A DNA stretch of 52,500 bases. It comes from Nitrobacter winogradskyi. GTDB taxonomy: Bacteria > Pseudomonadota > Alphaproteobacteria > Rhizobiales > Xanthobacteraceae. Made by a program: the position numbers and the translations under genes. The stretch is from assembly GCF_006539545.1 (NCBI RefSeq), contig NZ_BJNF01000024.1, forward strand, positions 1 to 52,500, given 5' to 3'. The notes below the pieces were generated by a model. It did no database searches. It saw only the letters and a program-made list of their open reading frames with translations, and was not told the origin of the DNA. Positions 18,152-25,850 of the stretch are shown here, piece by piece (the first letter of the stretch is position 1; every line of letters begins with the position of its first letter).

Positions 18152-18427
18152 ATGACAGAACCTCACCGCCCCAGGGTGAAATACGTCATCGGGCCAGACG
18201 GCAGTCCACTGACGATCGCGGATTTGCCGGCGCCCGGGACCAAACGCTGGGTCATCCGCCGCAAGGCCGAAGTCGTCGCCGCGGTACGTGGCGGTCTCCT
18301 CTCGCTCGAGGAAGCTTGCAGCCGCTACACACTGACCGTCGATGAATTCCTGTCGTGGCAGTTCTCGATCGACCAGCATGGCCTTGCCGGGCTGCGCACC
18401 ACCCGTATTCAACAGTATCGCCAATAG
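18152..18427 (+). CDS. sciP: CtrA inhibitor SciP (DUF1153)
   Basis: This 91-aa protein is almost entirely the DUF1153 domain: VKYVIGPDGSPLTIADLP, KRWVIRRKAEVVAAVRGG, LLSLEEACSRYTLTVDEF and GLAGLRTTRIQQYR. In Caulobacter SciP is a small helix-turn-helix protein that binds promoters together with CtrA and blocks CtrA-dependent transcription in G1. It sits between flgD and fliF, the same neighbourhood as I recall from Caulobacter (next to the fliF operon), and is followed by a strong terminator. Conservation of the core is very high. Function in this organism is inferred from the family. Confidence 0.92.
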   Translation: MTEPHRPRVKYVIGPDGSPLTIADLPAPGTKRWVIRRKAEVVAAVRGGLLSLEEACSRYTLTVDEFLSWQFSIDQHGLAGLRTTRIQQYRQ

Positions 18428-18455
18428 GGCGTCTCCTTCAGGATGCTTCGCATTC

Positions 18456-18494
18456 AGAACCGGCATTCGAACGAATGCCGGTTCTTTTGTTTTG
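18456..18494 (+). terminator. Rho-independent terminator after sciP
   Basis: Fourteen-base perfect arms (18456-18469 and 18472-18485) are followed by TTTGTTTT. It should end sciP transcription before the fliF promoter. Confidence 0.9.
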
Positions 18495-18511
18495 CAATTT
18501 CGTCACGGGTC

Positions 18512-18529
18512 TTAACCACCGTTAACCAT
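18512..18529. promoter_or_regulatory. CtrA-like half-sites upstream of fliF
   Basis: TTAACC (18512-18517) and TTAACCAT (18522-18529) lie in tandem about 70-87 bases before fliF. TTAACCAT matches the CtrA half-site motif described in Caulobacter; the two TTAA cores are 6 rather than 7 bases apart. Confidence 0.45.
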
Positions 18530-18546
18530 ATCGAAACCATACCGTA

Positions 18547-18559
18547 GGCAATATTTGCC
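18547..18559. promoter_or_regulatory. GGCAA-N3-TTGCC palindrome upstream of fliF
   Basis: GGCAA-TAT-TTGCC lies 40 bases before the fliF start codon and shares both arms with the site upstream of fliK. Position is compatible with an activator or repressor site or with overlap of a promoter. Confidence 0.45.
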
Positions 18560-18598
18560 GAGCCGGCCTTCCAGGGCCGGGTCCGAGGGGCTGGTTCG

Positions 18599-20224
18599 TT
18601 GCAAGGTCTGCTGGCATTTCTGAAAGGCCTGGGAGCATCGCGGCTGATGGCGATGGTCGCGGTCACCGCCGTGCTGATCGGTTTCTTCGCATTCGTCATC
18701 ATGCGCGTCACGACGCCGCAGATGACGACTCTCTTCACCGACCTCAGCGTCGAGGACTCCTCAGGCATCATCAAGGACCTCGAACGCCAGGCCATTCCCT
18801 TCGAGCTTCGTAACGACGGCGCCGTGATCATGGTGCCGAAGGACAAGGTAACGCGGCTGCGGATGAAGCTCGCCGAAGCGGGCCTGCCCAAGGGCGGCGG
18901 CGTCGGCTATGAGATTTTCGACAAGTCGGATGCGCTCGGCACCACCAGCTTCGTCCAGAACATCAATCGGCTGCGCGCGCTGGAAGGCGAACTCGCGCGC
19001 ACCATCCGCGCCATCGACCGCGTTCAGGACGCCCGCGTCCATCTGGTGCTGCCCGAGCGGCCGCTCTTCACGCGCGAAGCGCCTCAGCCTTCGGCTTCGA
19101 TCGTGCTGCGCGTCCGGGGCGGCCTCGAACCGCAGCAGATACGCGCCATCCGCCATCTCGTCGCCTCCGCCGTCAACGGGCTGAAGCCGCAGCGGGTCTC
19201 CATCGTGGACGAAACCGGCCAGTTGCTTGCCGACGGCTCGACGACCGATGCCGACGGCGTGACAGGAGACGAGCGACGCGCCGCGTTCGAAAAGCGCATG
19301 CGCAGTCAGGTCGAGGCGATTGTATCGTCGGTGGTTGGAAACGGCCGCGCCCGCGTCCAGCTCTCCGCCGACTTCGATTACAACAAGATCACCCAGACCT
19401 CGGACAAATTCGATCCGGAAGGACGGGTGCTGCGATCCAGCCAGACCCGCGAGGAATCCTCCCTGACGGCCGACAATAACGGCCAGGTCACGGTCAACAA
19501 CGAACTGCCCGGCAATCAGCCATCGGACAATCCGAACACCGCGCGCGACCAGAGCAAGAAGAGCGAAGAAACCAACAACTACGAGATTTCCCGCACCACC
19601 AAAACCGAGGTGACCGAGGCAGGCCGCGTCAACCGCATTTCGGTCGCCGTTCTCGTCGACGGCACCTATGCCAGGAACGACAAAGACCAGATGGTCTACG
19701 AGGAACGCAGCCGGGAACAGCTCGACCGCATCGCAACGCTGGTCCGCTCGGCGATCGGTTTCGATCAGAAGCGCGGCGACCAGGTCGAGGTCGTCAACCT
19801 CAAATTCGCCGATCCGCCCGTGGTCGTGCCGCTCGCCGAGCCGGCGGGATTGCTGGGAATGATGACGTTGACGAAGGACGACGTGATGTATGTCGTCGAA
19901 CTCGGCGTCATGGCGCTGCTTGGCCTCGTGGTGACGTTCATGGTGATCCGCCCGTTGGTCCAGCGTATCCTCGCCGCTGAGCCGGCCGCGCCCAGCGCCC
20001 AACCGGCCGCCGCGCTTCCGGTCCCGGCCGACGCCGGCGCTCACCCCACGGAAACCGGGCAAAATCTCATCCCCGGCAGCAACGCCACCGCGCAACTGAT
20101 CGACGTTGCCCAGGTGCAGGGGCAGGTCCATGCGCAGTCGGTGCACCGGGTCGGTGAACTGGCGGAGCGCAACCCGGCCGAAACCGCTTCCATCATCCGC
20201 CAATGGCTCGCAGAACCCGCATAA
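18599..20224 (+). CDS. fliF: Flagellar MS-ring protein FliF
   Basis: FliF forms the MS ring in the inner membrane, the base of the motor. The 541-aa product has a first membrane helix at about residues 16-36 (LMAMVAVTAVLIGFFAFVIM), the ring-building motifs including GVGYEIFDKSDALGTTSF and RVQDARVHLVLPERPLFTRE, a low-complexity beta-collar region, a second helix near 428-449, and a C-terminal FliG-binding tail ending LAERNPAETASIIRQWL. Translation starts at TTG, eight bases after GAGGGG. It heads fliFGHN-flbD. Confidence 0.95.
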   Translation: MQGLLAFLKGLGASRLMAMVAVTAVLIGFFAFVIMRVTTPQMTTLFTDLSVEDSSGIIKDLERQAIPFELRNDGAVIMVPKDKVTRLRMKLAEAGLPKGGGVGYEIFDKSDALGTTSFVQNINRLRALEGELARTIRAIDRVQDARVHLVLPERPLFTREAPQPSASIVLRVRGGLEPQQIRAIRHLVASAVNGLKPQRVSIVDETGQLLADGSTTDADGVTGDERRAAFEKRMRSQVEAIVSSVVGNGRARVQLSADFDYNKITQTSDKFDPEGRVLRSSQTREESSLTADNNGQVTVNNELPGNQPSDNPNTARDQSKKSEETNNYEISRTTKTEVTEAGRVNRISVAVLVDGTYARNDKDQMVYEERSREQLDRIATLVRSAIGFDQKRGDQVEVVNLKFADPPVVVPLAEPAGLLGMMTLTKDDVMYVVELGVMALLGLVVTFMVIRPLVQRILAAEPAAPSAQPAAALPVPADAGAHPTETGQNLIPGSNATAQLIDVAQVQGQVHAQSVHRVGELAERNPAETASIIRQWLAEPA

Positions 20225-20230
20225 CCTGAC

Positions 20231-21322
20231 ATGACCGTCCCGCAAACCACCACCAACCAGAACGTCAACGACATCAACAGCGTCGTCGCCTCGCTTGCGA
20301 GCCGGCAAAGCACCCGGCCCAAGTCCAAGCCGATGAGCGGGCCACAACGGGCGGCGGTGATGATGCTGGCGCTGGGTGAACAGCACGGCGGCAAGGTGTG
20401 GGCCATGCTGGACGATGACGAGGTGCGCGATCTGTCGCTGGCCATGTCGACCCTCGGCACGGTCGAGGCCGATGTGGTCGAGGACCTGCTGCTCGAATTC
20501 GTCTCACGGATGTCGGCGTCCGGCGCGCTGATGGGCAATTTCGATGCGACCGAGCGACTTCTCAATCAATATCTCCCCGCAGAACGCGTGAGCGGCATCA
20601 TGGATGAGATCCGGGGTCCTGCCGGTCGCAACATGTGGGAGAAGCTGTCGAACGTTCAGGAGGAGGTTCTCGCGAACTATCTCAAGAACGAATATCCGCA
20701 AACCATCGCGGTGGTGCTGTCGAAGCTGAAGCCCGAACATGCCGCGCGGGTGCTGGCCATCCTCCCCGAGGACATGGCGCTCGATGTGGTCGGCCGCATG
20801 CTCAGGATGGAAGCCGTGCAGAAGGAAGTGATCGAGCGCGTCGAGCAGACGCTGCGCAGCGAATTCATGTCCAACCTGTCACAGACCCGCCGCCGGGACG
20901 CCCACGAGGTGATGGCGGAAATCTTCAACAACTTCGACCGCCAGACCGAGACCCGCTTCATCACCGCGCTGGAAGACGAGAACCGCGAGGCCGCCGAACG
21001 CATCAAGGCGCTGATGTTCACCTTCGACGATCTCGTGAAGCTCGATGCGGGTTCGGCGCAGACCCTGATGCGGCATGTCGATAAGGACAAGCTCGGCATT
21101 GCGCTGAAGAGCGCCAACGAAGAGGTCCGCGCCTTCTTCATGGGCAACATGTCGACACGCGCCGCCAAGATGCTGATGGACGACATGGCGGCGCTTGGCC
21201 CGGTGCGGCTGCGCGACGTCGATGAGGCGCAGGCGCTGCTCGTCAATCTCGCCAAGGACCTCGCGGCCAAGGGCGAGATCATGCTCTCGAAAAACCGCGC
21301 CGACGACGAGCTGGTCTACTGA
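20231..21322 (+). CDS. fliG: Flagellar motor switch protein FliG
   Basis: FliG couples the MS ring to FliM/FliN and the stators. The 363-aa product shows the N-terminal domain ([21 protein letters not shown]), the middle domain ([19 protein letters not shown], the EHPQT-type motif with NEYPQT), and the charged C-terminal torque helix ([32 protein letters not shown]). Seven bases separate it from fliF, and its stop shares one base with the next start. Confidence 0.96.
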   Translation: MTVPQTTTNQNVNDINSVVASLASRQSTRPKSKPMSGPQRAAVMMLALGEQHGGKVWAMLDDDEVRDLSLAMSTLGTVEADVVEDLLLEFVSRMSASGALMGNFDATERLLNQYLPAERVSGIMDEIRGPAGRNMWEKLSNVQEEVLANYLKNEYPQTIAVVLSKLKPEHAARVLAILPEDMALDVVGRMLRMEAVQKEVIERVEQTLRSEFMSNLSQTRRRDAHEVMAEIFNNFDRQTETRFITALEDENREAAERIKALMFTFDDLVKLDAGSAQTLMRHVDKDKLGIALKSANEEVRAFFMGNMSTRAAKMLMDDMAALGPVRLRDVDEAQALLVNLAKDLAAKGEIMLSKNRADDELVY

Positions 21323-21951
21323 TGGGCGCTCCAGCGAAATTCCTGTTCGATACGGACTTCTCGGCTCCTCATAAGTCGAGGGAGCGGGCGCCGACGGCTC
21401 TTGAGATTGCGCAGAAGATCGCCGCCGCCGAGGCCGCGGCCTATCAAAAGGGATTTGACGCCGCGCAGCGCGAAGCCAAGGTGCAGAGCGATCGCCGCAT
21501 GGCGGCGGCGATCGAGGGCATCGCCGCGGGCATCAAGGCTGTTGCCGAACGATTTGCAGGCATCGAAGCGCGGATGGAGACCGAAGCGGTCGATGTCGCG
21601 GTTGCGGCCGCGCGCAAGCTGTGCGGCGCATTGATCGCAGCCGAGCCATCGGCTGATATCATCGCACTGGTCCGCGACAGTATCCGGCACCTGGTGTCGA
21701 CGCCGCACCTCGTGGTCCGGATCAACGATCAGCTCTACGACGCGGCGCGCGATCAGATCGAACGCCTGGCCAAACAAACCGGGTTCACCGGACGACTCGT
21801 CATCCTCGCCGAGCCCGATGTCGCGACCGGCGATTGCAGGATCGAATGGGCCGACGGAGGGATCGTGCTGGAACGGGCGGCCATCGACGCCAGGATCGAC
21901 GAACTGGTGCGAGGCTACATGGCGTCACGCAAACCGAGCAGCACCCCCTGA
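21322..21951 (+). CDS. fliH: Flagellar export ATPase regulator FliH (FlbE-like)
   Basis: The 209-aa product fits FliH by position (between fliG and fliN) and by content: an Ala/Glu/Lys-rich helical stretch (ALEIAQKIAAAEAAAYQKGF) followed by a globular part with IRHLVSTPHLVVRINDQLYD and DCRIEWADGGIVLERA, the ending typical of the FliH/SctL family. FliH binds the ATPase FliI and holds it off. The ATG overlaps the fliG stop by one base. Sequence conservation is low in this family, so position carries much of the weight. Confidence 0.82.
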   Translation: MGAPAKFLFDTDFSAPHKSRERAPTALEIAQKIAAAEAAAYQKGFDAAQREAKVQSDRRMAAAIEGIAAGIKAVAERFAGIEARMETEAVDVAVAAARKLCGALIAAEPSADIIALVRDSIRHLVSTPHLVVRINDQLYDAARDQIERLAKQTGFTGRLVILAEPDVATGDCRIEWADGGIVLERAAIDARIDELVRGYMASRKPSSTP

Positions 21952-21968
21952 AGGCATGGTAGCGAACA

Positions 21969-22319
21969 ATGAGCGATAACGACACCCAGGTTCCGCTTCC
22001 CGACCTCAACGCCGCCGACGCGCCGTCGATCGACGACGTCGGATACAGCGAGGACGAGCAGGTCTCGCGGGTCGCCTCCGACCTCGAGGCCGTATTCGAC
22101 GTGCCCGTCCAGGTCTCCGCCGTGCTCGGCCGCTCCAGGATGGATGTCGGCGCGCTGCTCAAGCTCGGACCCGGCAGCGTCCTGGAACTCGACAGGCGGG
22201 TCGGGGAAGCCATCGATATTTACGTCAACAACCGGCTCGTGGCGCGCGGCGAGGTAGTTCTCGTGGAAGACAAGCTCGGCGTGACCATGACTGAAATCAT
22301 CAAGGCCGAGAAAGCCTGA
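21969..22319 (+). CDS. fliN: Flagellar motor switch protein FliN
   Basis: FliN forms the bottom of the C-ring. The 116-aa product has an acidic N-terminal tail and the SpoA-type domain: FDVPVQVSAVLGRSRMDVGALLKLG, given here as VPVQVSAVLGRSRM, then GSVLELDRRVGEAIDIYVN and RLVARGEVVLVEDKLGV. Length is normal. It lies 17 bases after fliH and 42 before flbD. Confidence 0.95.
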   Translation: MSDNDTQVPLPDLNAADAPSIDDVGYSEDEQVSRVASDLEAVFDVPVQVSAVLGRSRMDVGALLKLGPGSVLELDRRVGEAIDIYVNNRLVARGEVVLVEDKLGVTMTEIIKAEKA

Positions 22320-22361
22320 ACGCCAGCGCTACGGGCACGGGAATATTAACAGGAGCAGATC

Positions 22362-23741
22362 ATGCGGCTTCTCATTGTTGGCTCGTTGAAAGGCCAGCTC
22401 ACGACCGCCACCAAGATCGCCATGGATAATGGCGCCTCCGTCACGCACGCCGAGAACAACGAACAGGCGATGGCGGTGGTGCGCGGCGGCAAGGGCGCCG
22501 ATCTCCTGCTGGTGGATGTCGGTCTCGATATCCGCGACCTCGTGCTCCGGCTCGAGGCGGAGCATATCCACGTTCCGATCGTGGCCTGCGGCATCGTCAG
22601 CGATGCGCGCGCGGCGGTCGCGGCGATTCACGCCGGGGCCAAGGAATACATCCCGCTGCCGCCTGACCCCGAACTGATCGCGGCGGTCCTTGCCGCGGTG
22701 GCGAACGATTCCCGGGATCTGGTCTACCGCGACGAGGCGATGGCCAGGGTCATCAAGCTGGCGCAGCAGATCGCAGGCTCCGACGCCTCGGTCATGATCA
22801 CCGGCGAATCCGGGACCGGAAAGGAAGTCCTGGCGCGCCATGTGCATGCCCGCTCGAACCGGGCCAAACGGCCGTTCATCTCGATCAACTGCGCGGCGAT
22901 CCCCGAGCACCTGCTGGAATCCGAACTCTTCGGCCATGAGAAAGGCGCGTTCACCGGGGCTATCGCGCGCCGGATCGGCAAATTCGAGGAGGCCAGCGGT
23001 GGCACGCTGCTGCTCGACGAAATATCCGAAATGGACGTCCGGCTTCAGTCCAAGCTGCTGCGCGCGATCCAGGAACGGGTGATCGACCGGGTCGGCGGCG
23101 CCCGGCCGGTGCCGGTGGATATCCGCATCATCGCGACCTCCAACCGCAACCTTGCGGACGCCGTGCGGCAGGGCACCTTCCGCGAGGATCTGCTGTTCCG
23201 CCTCAATGTCGTCAACCTGAAGATACCGCCGCTTCGCGAGCGTCCCGCGGACATTCTCGAACTGGCGCAGCATTTCATCAGGAAGTATGCCGCGGCCAAC
23301 GGCGTGCCGGTACGTCCGATTTCAGCGGACGCGCGGTGCGTGCTGAGCGCCAACCGCTGGCAGGGAAATGTCCGCGAGCTGGAAAACACCATCCACCGCG
23401 CGGTGCTGATGGCCAATGGCGACGAAATCGGCGCCGACGCGATCCTGACGCCGGAGGGCGACCGTCTCGATCTCATCAGAACCGCACCGGCCGTGGCCCA
23501 TGCCACGCTCGCCGCTGAGCAGGTGACACGCGCGCTGGTCGGCCGCACCGTCGCCAACGTCGAGCGCGACCTGATCCTTGAAACTCTGAAGCATTGCCTC
23601 GGCAACCGGACTCATGCCGCCAACATCCTCGGCATCTCGATCCGCACCCTGCGCAACAAGCTGAACGAATACGCTGACGACGGCATCGCGATCACGCCCG
23701 CCGGCAGCGGCGACCCCCGTGCATTCGTCGCAACGACCTGA
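22362..23741 (+). CDS. flbD: Sigma-54-dependent flagellar regulator FlbD
   Basis: FlbD is the alphaproteobacterial NtrC-family activator of late flagellar genes. The 459-aa product has an atypical N-terminal receiver (residues 1-110), an AAA+ domain with Walker A GESGTGKE (148-155), the sigma-54 contact loop GAFTGA (195-200), Walker B GGTLLLDE (213-220) and REDLLFRL, and a Fis-type helix-turn-helix near 410-440 (RTHAANILGISIRTLRNKL). Asp52 is present, but the acidic pair at the start and the switch Lys are missing, which fits phosphorylation-independent control known for Caulobacter FlbD. AGGAG precedes the ATG. Confidence 0.93.
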   Translation: MRLLIVGSLKGQLTTATKIAMDNGASVTHAENNEQAMAVVRGGKGADLLLVDVGLDIRDLVLRLEAEHIHVPIVACGIVSDARAAVAAIHAGAKEYIPLPPDPELIAAVLAAVANDSRDLVYRDEAMARVIKLAQQIAGSDASVMITGESGTGKEVLARHVHARSNRAKRPFISINCAAIPEHLLESELFGHEKGAFTGAIARRIGKFEEASGGTLLLDEISEMDVRLQSKLLRAIQERVIDRVGGARPVPVDIRIIATSNRNLADAVRQGTFREDLLFRLNVVNLKIPPLRERPADILELAQHFIRKYAAANGVPVRPISADARCVLSANRWQGNVRELENTIHRAVLMANGDEIGADAILTPEGDRLDLIRTAPAVAHATLAAEQVTRALVGRTVANVERDLILETLKHCLGNRTHAANILGISIRTLRNKLNEYADDGIAITPAGSGDPRAFVATT

Positions 23742-23851
23742 CAACCGGTCCACCGCGAGAACAGGGCGTCTTGCGCCCGCTCCGCGAATGGTTAGCTTTC
23801 GAAGACCTGAGTCGCGGCATCGCCTCGCCGGCTCCCTCACTCTTCGAGATC

Positions 23852-24961
23852 ATGACCTCCTTCACGCCACATCAGGATACAGCGCTGAAAGCCGTCGCCG
23901 ACTGGCTCAAAGCCAAACCCGGCAAGAACGGCACGCCTGCCGTCTTTCGCCTGTTCGGCTATGCCGGGACCGGCAAGACCACGCTGGCGCGTCATATCGC
24001 TGACGGCGTCGACGGAGAGGTCAAGTTCGCGGCTTTCACCGGCAAGGCCGCGCTGGTGATGCGCAACAAGGGCTGCGAAGGCGCATCGACGATTCATTCG
24101 CTGATCTACCGCACCCGCGAATCCGGCGAGGAGCAGCCGAGTTTCGAGCTATGGGACGACGCGCCCGCCTCGAAGGCCAGGCTCATCGTGATCGACGAAT
24201 GCTCGATGGTCGACGCGGAGCTGGGCCGCGATCTGATGTCGTTCGACTGTCCCCTGCTGGTGCTGGGCGATCCCGCACAACTGCCGCCGATCCAGGGCGC
24301 CGGCTTCTTCACCAACGCCAGCCCGGACGCGATGCTGACCGAGGTTCACCGGCAGGCGAAGGACGACCCGATCGTGCGCATGTCCATGGATGTGCGCGAG
24401 GGCCGCGAGCTCGACATCGGCCGCTACGGCGAAAGCGAAGTGGTGCCGCGCGGCGAGCTTGATCCGGCGCGCGTGATGGATGCCGGCCAGGTATTGGTCG
24501 GGCGCAACAACACCCGTCGCGCCTACAACATGCGGATGCGGCAACGACAGAACATCGAGGATCCGCTGCCGGTGGCCGGCGACAAGCTGGTCTGTCTGCG
24601 CAACAACCGCAAGAAGGCGCTCTTTAACGGCGGACTGTGGCGTGTGAAGGCGCGCGCCGTCTCAAGGTCAAAGATCATCACGATGCGGCTGTCGCCCGAT
24701 GAGGAATTTGCGCACAAGGTGACGAAAGTCTCGGTGCGGCATGACTGTTTCGCCGGAGGCATCGAGGATATTCCGTGGGAGCAGCGCAAGCCTTACGACG
24801 AGTTCGACTACGGCTATGTCCTGACGGTGCATAAGTCGCAGGGGTCGCAATGGGACGACGTCGTTCTGTTCGACGAGAGCTTCGCATTTCAGGACAGCCG
24901 CGCGCGATGGCTGTATACGGGCATCACCCGCGCGGCAAAACGGCTGAGCATCGTGGTGTAA
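23852..24961 (+). CDS. RecD/Dda-like SF1 DNA helicase
   Basis: ATP-dependent helicase of 369 aa. Motif I is GYAGTGKT (residues 36-43), motif Ia AAFTGKAALVM, motif II VIDECSMV, motif III LLVLGDPAQLPPI, motif IV region LTEVHRQAKDDPIVRM, motif V VLTVHKSQGSQWDDVVLF and motif VI YTGITRAAKRL. This places it with the Dda/RecD-like single-strand helicases with a UvrD_C_2-type end. A role in DNA repair is likely from the family but unproven. It sits where flhA often follows flbD. The chosen ATG has only a weak ribosome site. Confidence 0.87.
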   Translation: MTSFTPHQDTALKAVADWLKAKPGKNGTPAVFRLFGYAGTGKTTLARHIADGVDGEVKFAAFTGKAALVMRNKGCEGASTIHSLIYRTRESGEEQPSFELWDDAPASKARLIVIDECSMVDAELGRDLMSFDCPLLVLGDPAQLPPIQGAGFFTNASPDAMLTEVHRQAKDDPIVRMSMDVREGRELDIGRYGESEVVPRGELDPARVMDAGQVLVGRNNTRRAYNMRMRQRQNIEDPLPVAGDKLVCLRNNRKKALFNGGLWRVKARAVSRSKIITMRLSPDEEFAHKVTKVSVRHDCFAGGIEDIPWEQRKPYDEFDYGYVLTVHKSQGSQWDDVVLFDESFAFQDSRARWLYTGITRAAKRLSIVV

Positions 24962-25320
24962 CGGTTCATCCGGACACCAGCATCACCGCATCGCATATCC
25001 AGTCAGAGTTGGCCTTGACCAGCGCCAGGACGTACGCTGCTGAACGGTTCGCGCACAGCTACAATCCGTCGCGGAGAATTCGCTCAAACGTGCCAGCTTG
25101 CCATCATGTCATCATCGAACTAAGAAAAATGAACCGTAAGGTGACCATCGAGCACTAACACAATGCAATGATCGGTCACATGAAATTACAGCCCTCGCGG
25201 CAACCCGGAGCCCCGCCGGTATGTAACCTCACGATCATGTGACACTTTGAACATGTGACATCCTGAGCAAATGCTTCGAATAATGATCTCGGTCATAATT
25301 CCCACCGTTGAGGAGCTTGA
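24962..25320. other. Intergenic region with CATGTGACA repeats
   Basis: About 360 bases of lower GC between the helicase and BA14K genes, without a credible frame. Two direct copies of CATGTGACA (25236-25244 and 25252-25260) are 16 bases apart, and an inverted TCACATG lies at 25176-25182. These are the only structured elements I see; the promoter for the downstream gene should be here. Confidence 0.5.
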
Positions 25321-25695
25321 ATGATGCGATCGAAAATTCTGTTGGCGGCCCTGTTCGCCGGGTCCGCGGCACTTACGTTTTCCGTTCCGGCGACCTCGGC
25401 ACCGATCATGGCTCAGTCCGGCATGAGCAAGGCTGGCCCGTCCTCGATCGAAACCGTTCAGTATTATCGTCGCGGGTATTACGGTGGGCCCGGTTATTAC
25501 GGCGGAGGAGCCGGAGCGTTGATCGGCGGCCTGGCGGCTGGAGCCATTGTCGGCGGCGCGATTGCCGCCGGTCAGGCCAATGCGGCGGCAGCGGCGCAGC
25601 AGAACGCGGCCTATTGCGCGCAGCGTTTCCGTTCCTACGATCCGGCATCCGGAACGTATCTCGGCACGGACGGCTATCGTCATCCCTGTCCGTAA
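25321..25695 (+). CDS. BA14K-family secreted protein
   Basis: The 124-aa product has a signal peptide (MMRSKILLAALFAGSAALTF, cleavage around TSA), a Tyr/Gly-rich stretch (YYRRGYYGGPGYYGGG), a hydrophobic Gly/Ala segment (GALIGGLAAGAIVGGAIAAG) that could insert in a membrane, and the BA14K ending YCAQRFRSYDPASGTYLG followed by HPC. BA14K was first described as an immunoreactive Brucella protein; related copies are common in Rhizobiales. AGGAG lies before two adjacent ATG codons. Confidence 0.87.
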   Translation: MMRSKILLAALFAGSAALTFSVPATSAPIMAQSGMSKAGPSSIETVQYYRRGYYGGPGYYGGGAGALIGGLAAGAIVGGAIAAGQANAAAAAQQNAAYCAQRFRSYDPASGTYLGTDGYRHPCP

Positions 25696-25722
25696 CGGCC
25701 CAGATTCGTAGGGATAAAGTAG

Positions 25723-25749
25723 TTCGCTTCTGATTCAATCAGGAGCGAA
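25723..25749. repeat. 27-bp palindromic element, copy 1
   Basis: Arms TTCGCTTCTGATT and AATCAGGAGCGAA around one central C (one mismatch). The same element occurs at 44062-44088 and 44991-45017, with a degenerate copy at 50571-50592. Here it lies just past the BA14K stop codon. Confidence 0.8.
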
Positions 25750-25786
25750 CTCGCGGATATGTCCGCCTGCGCCTGAGTGATCTGCC

Positions 25787-25818
25787 GCGGAGCCAGCCGG
25801 CTCCGCTTTTTTGTTTTT
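25787..25818 (+). terminator. Rho-independent terminator after the BA14K gene
   Basis: Perfect arms GCGGAGCC (25787-25794) and GGCTCCGC (25799-25806) with loop AGCC, followed by TTTTTTGTTTTT. Confidence 0.92.
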
Positions 25819-25850
25819 CCTTGCCTTGCGGATGACTCCGGCGTCGCGAT

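Noticed and set aside
18761-20386. A 541-codon minus-strand frame opposite fliF and the start of fliG
   Set aside because: The plus strand is unambiguous FliF with a ribosome site. The antisense protein is rich in Arg, Asp, Val and Gly with no recognisable motif.
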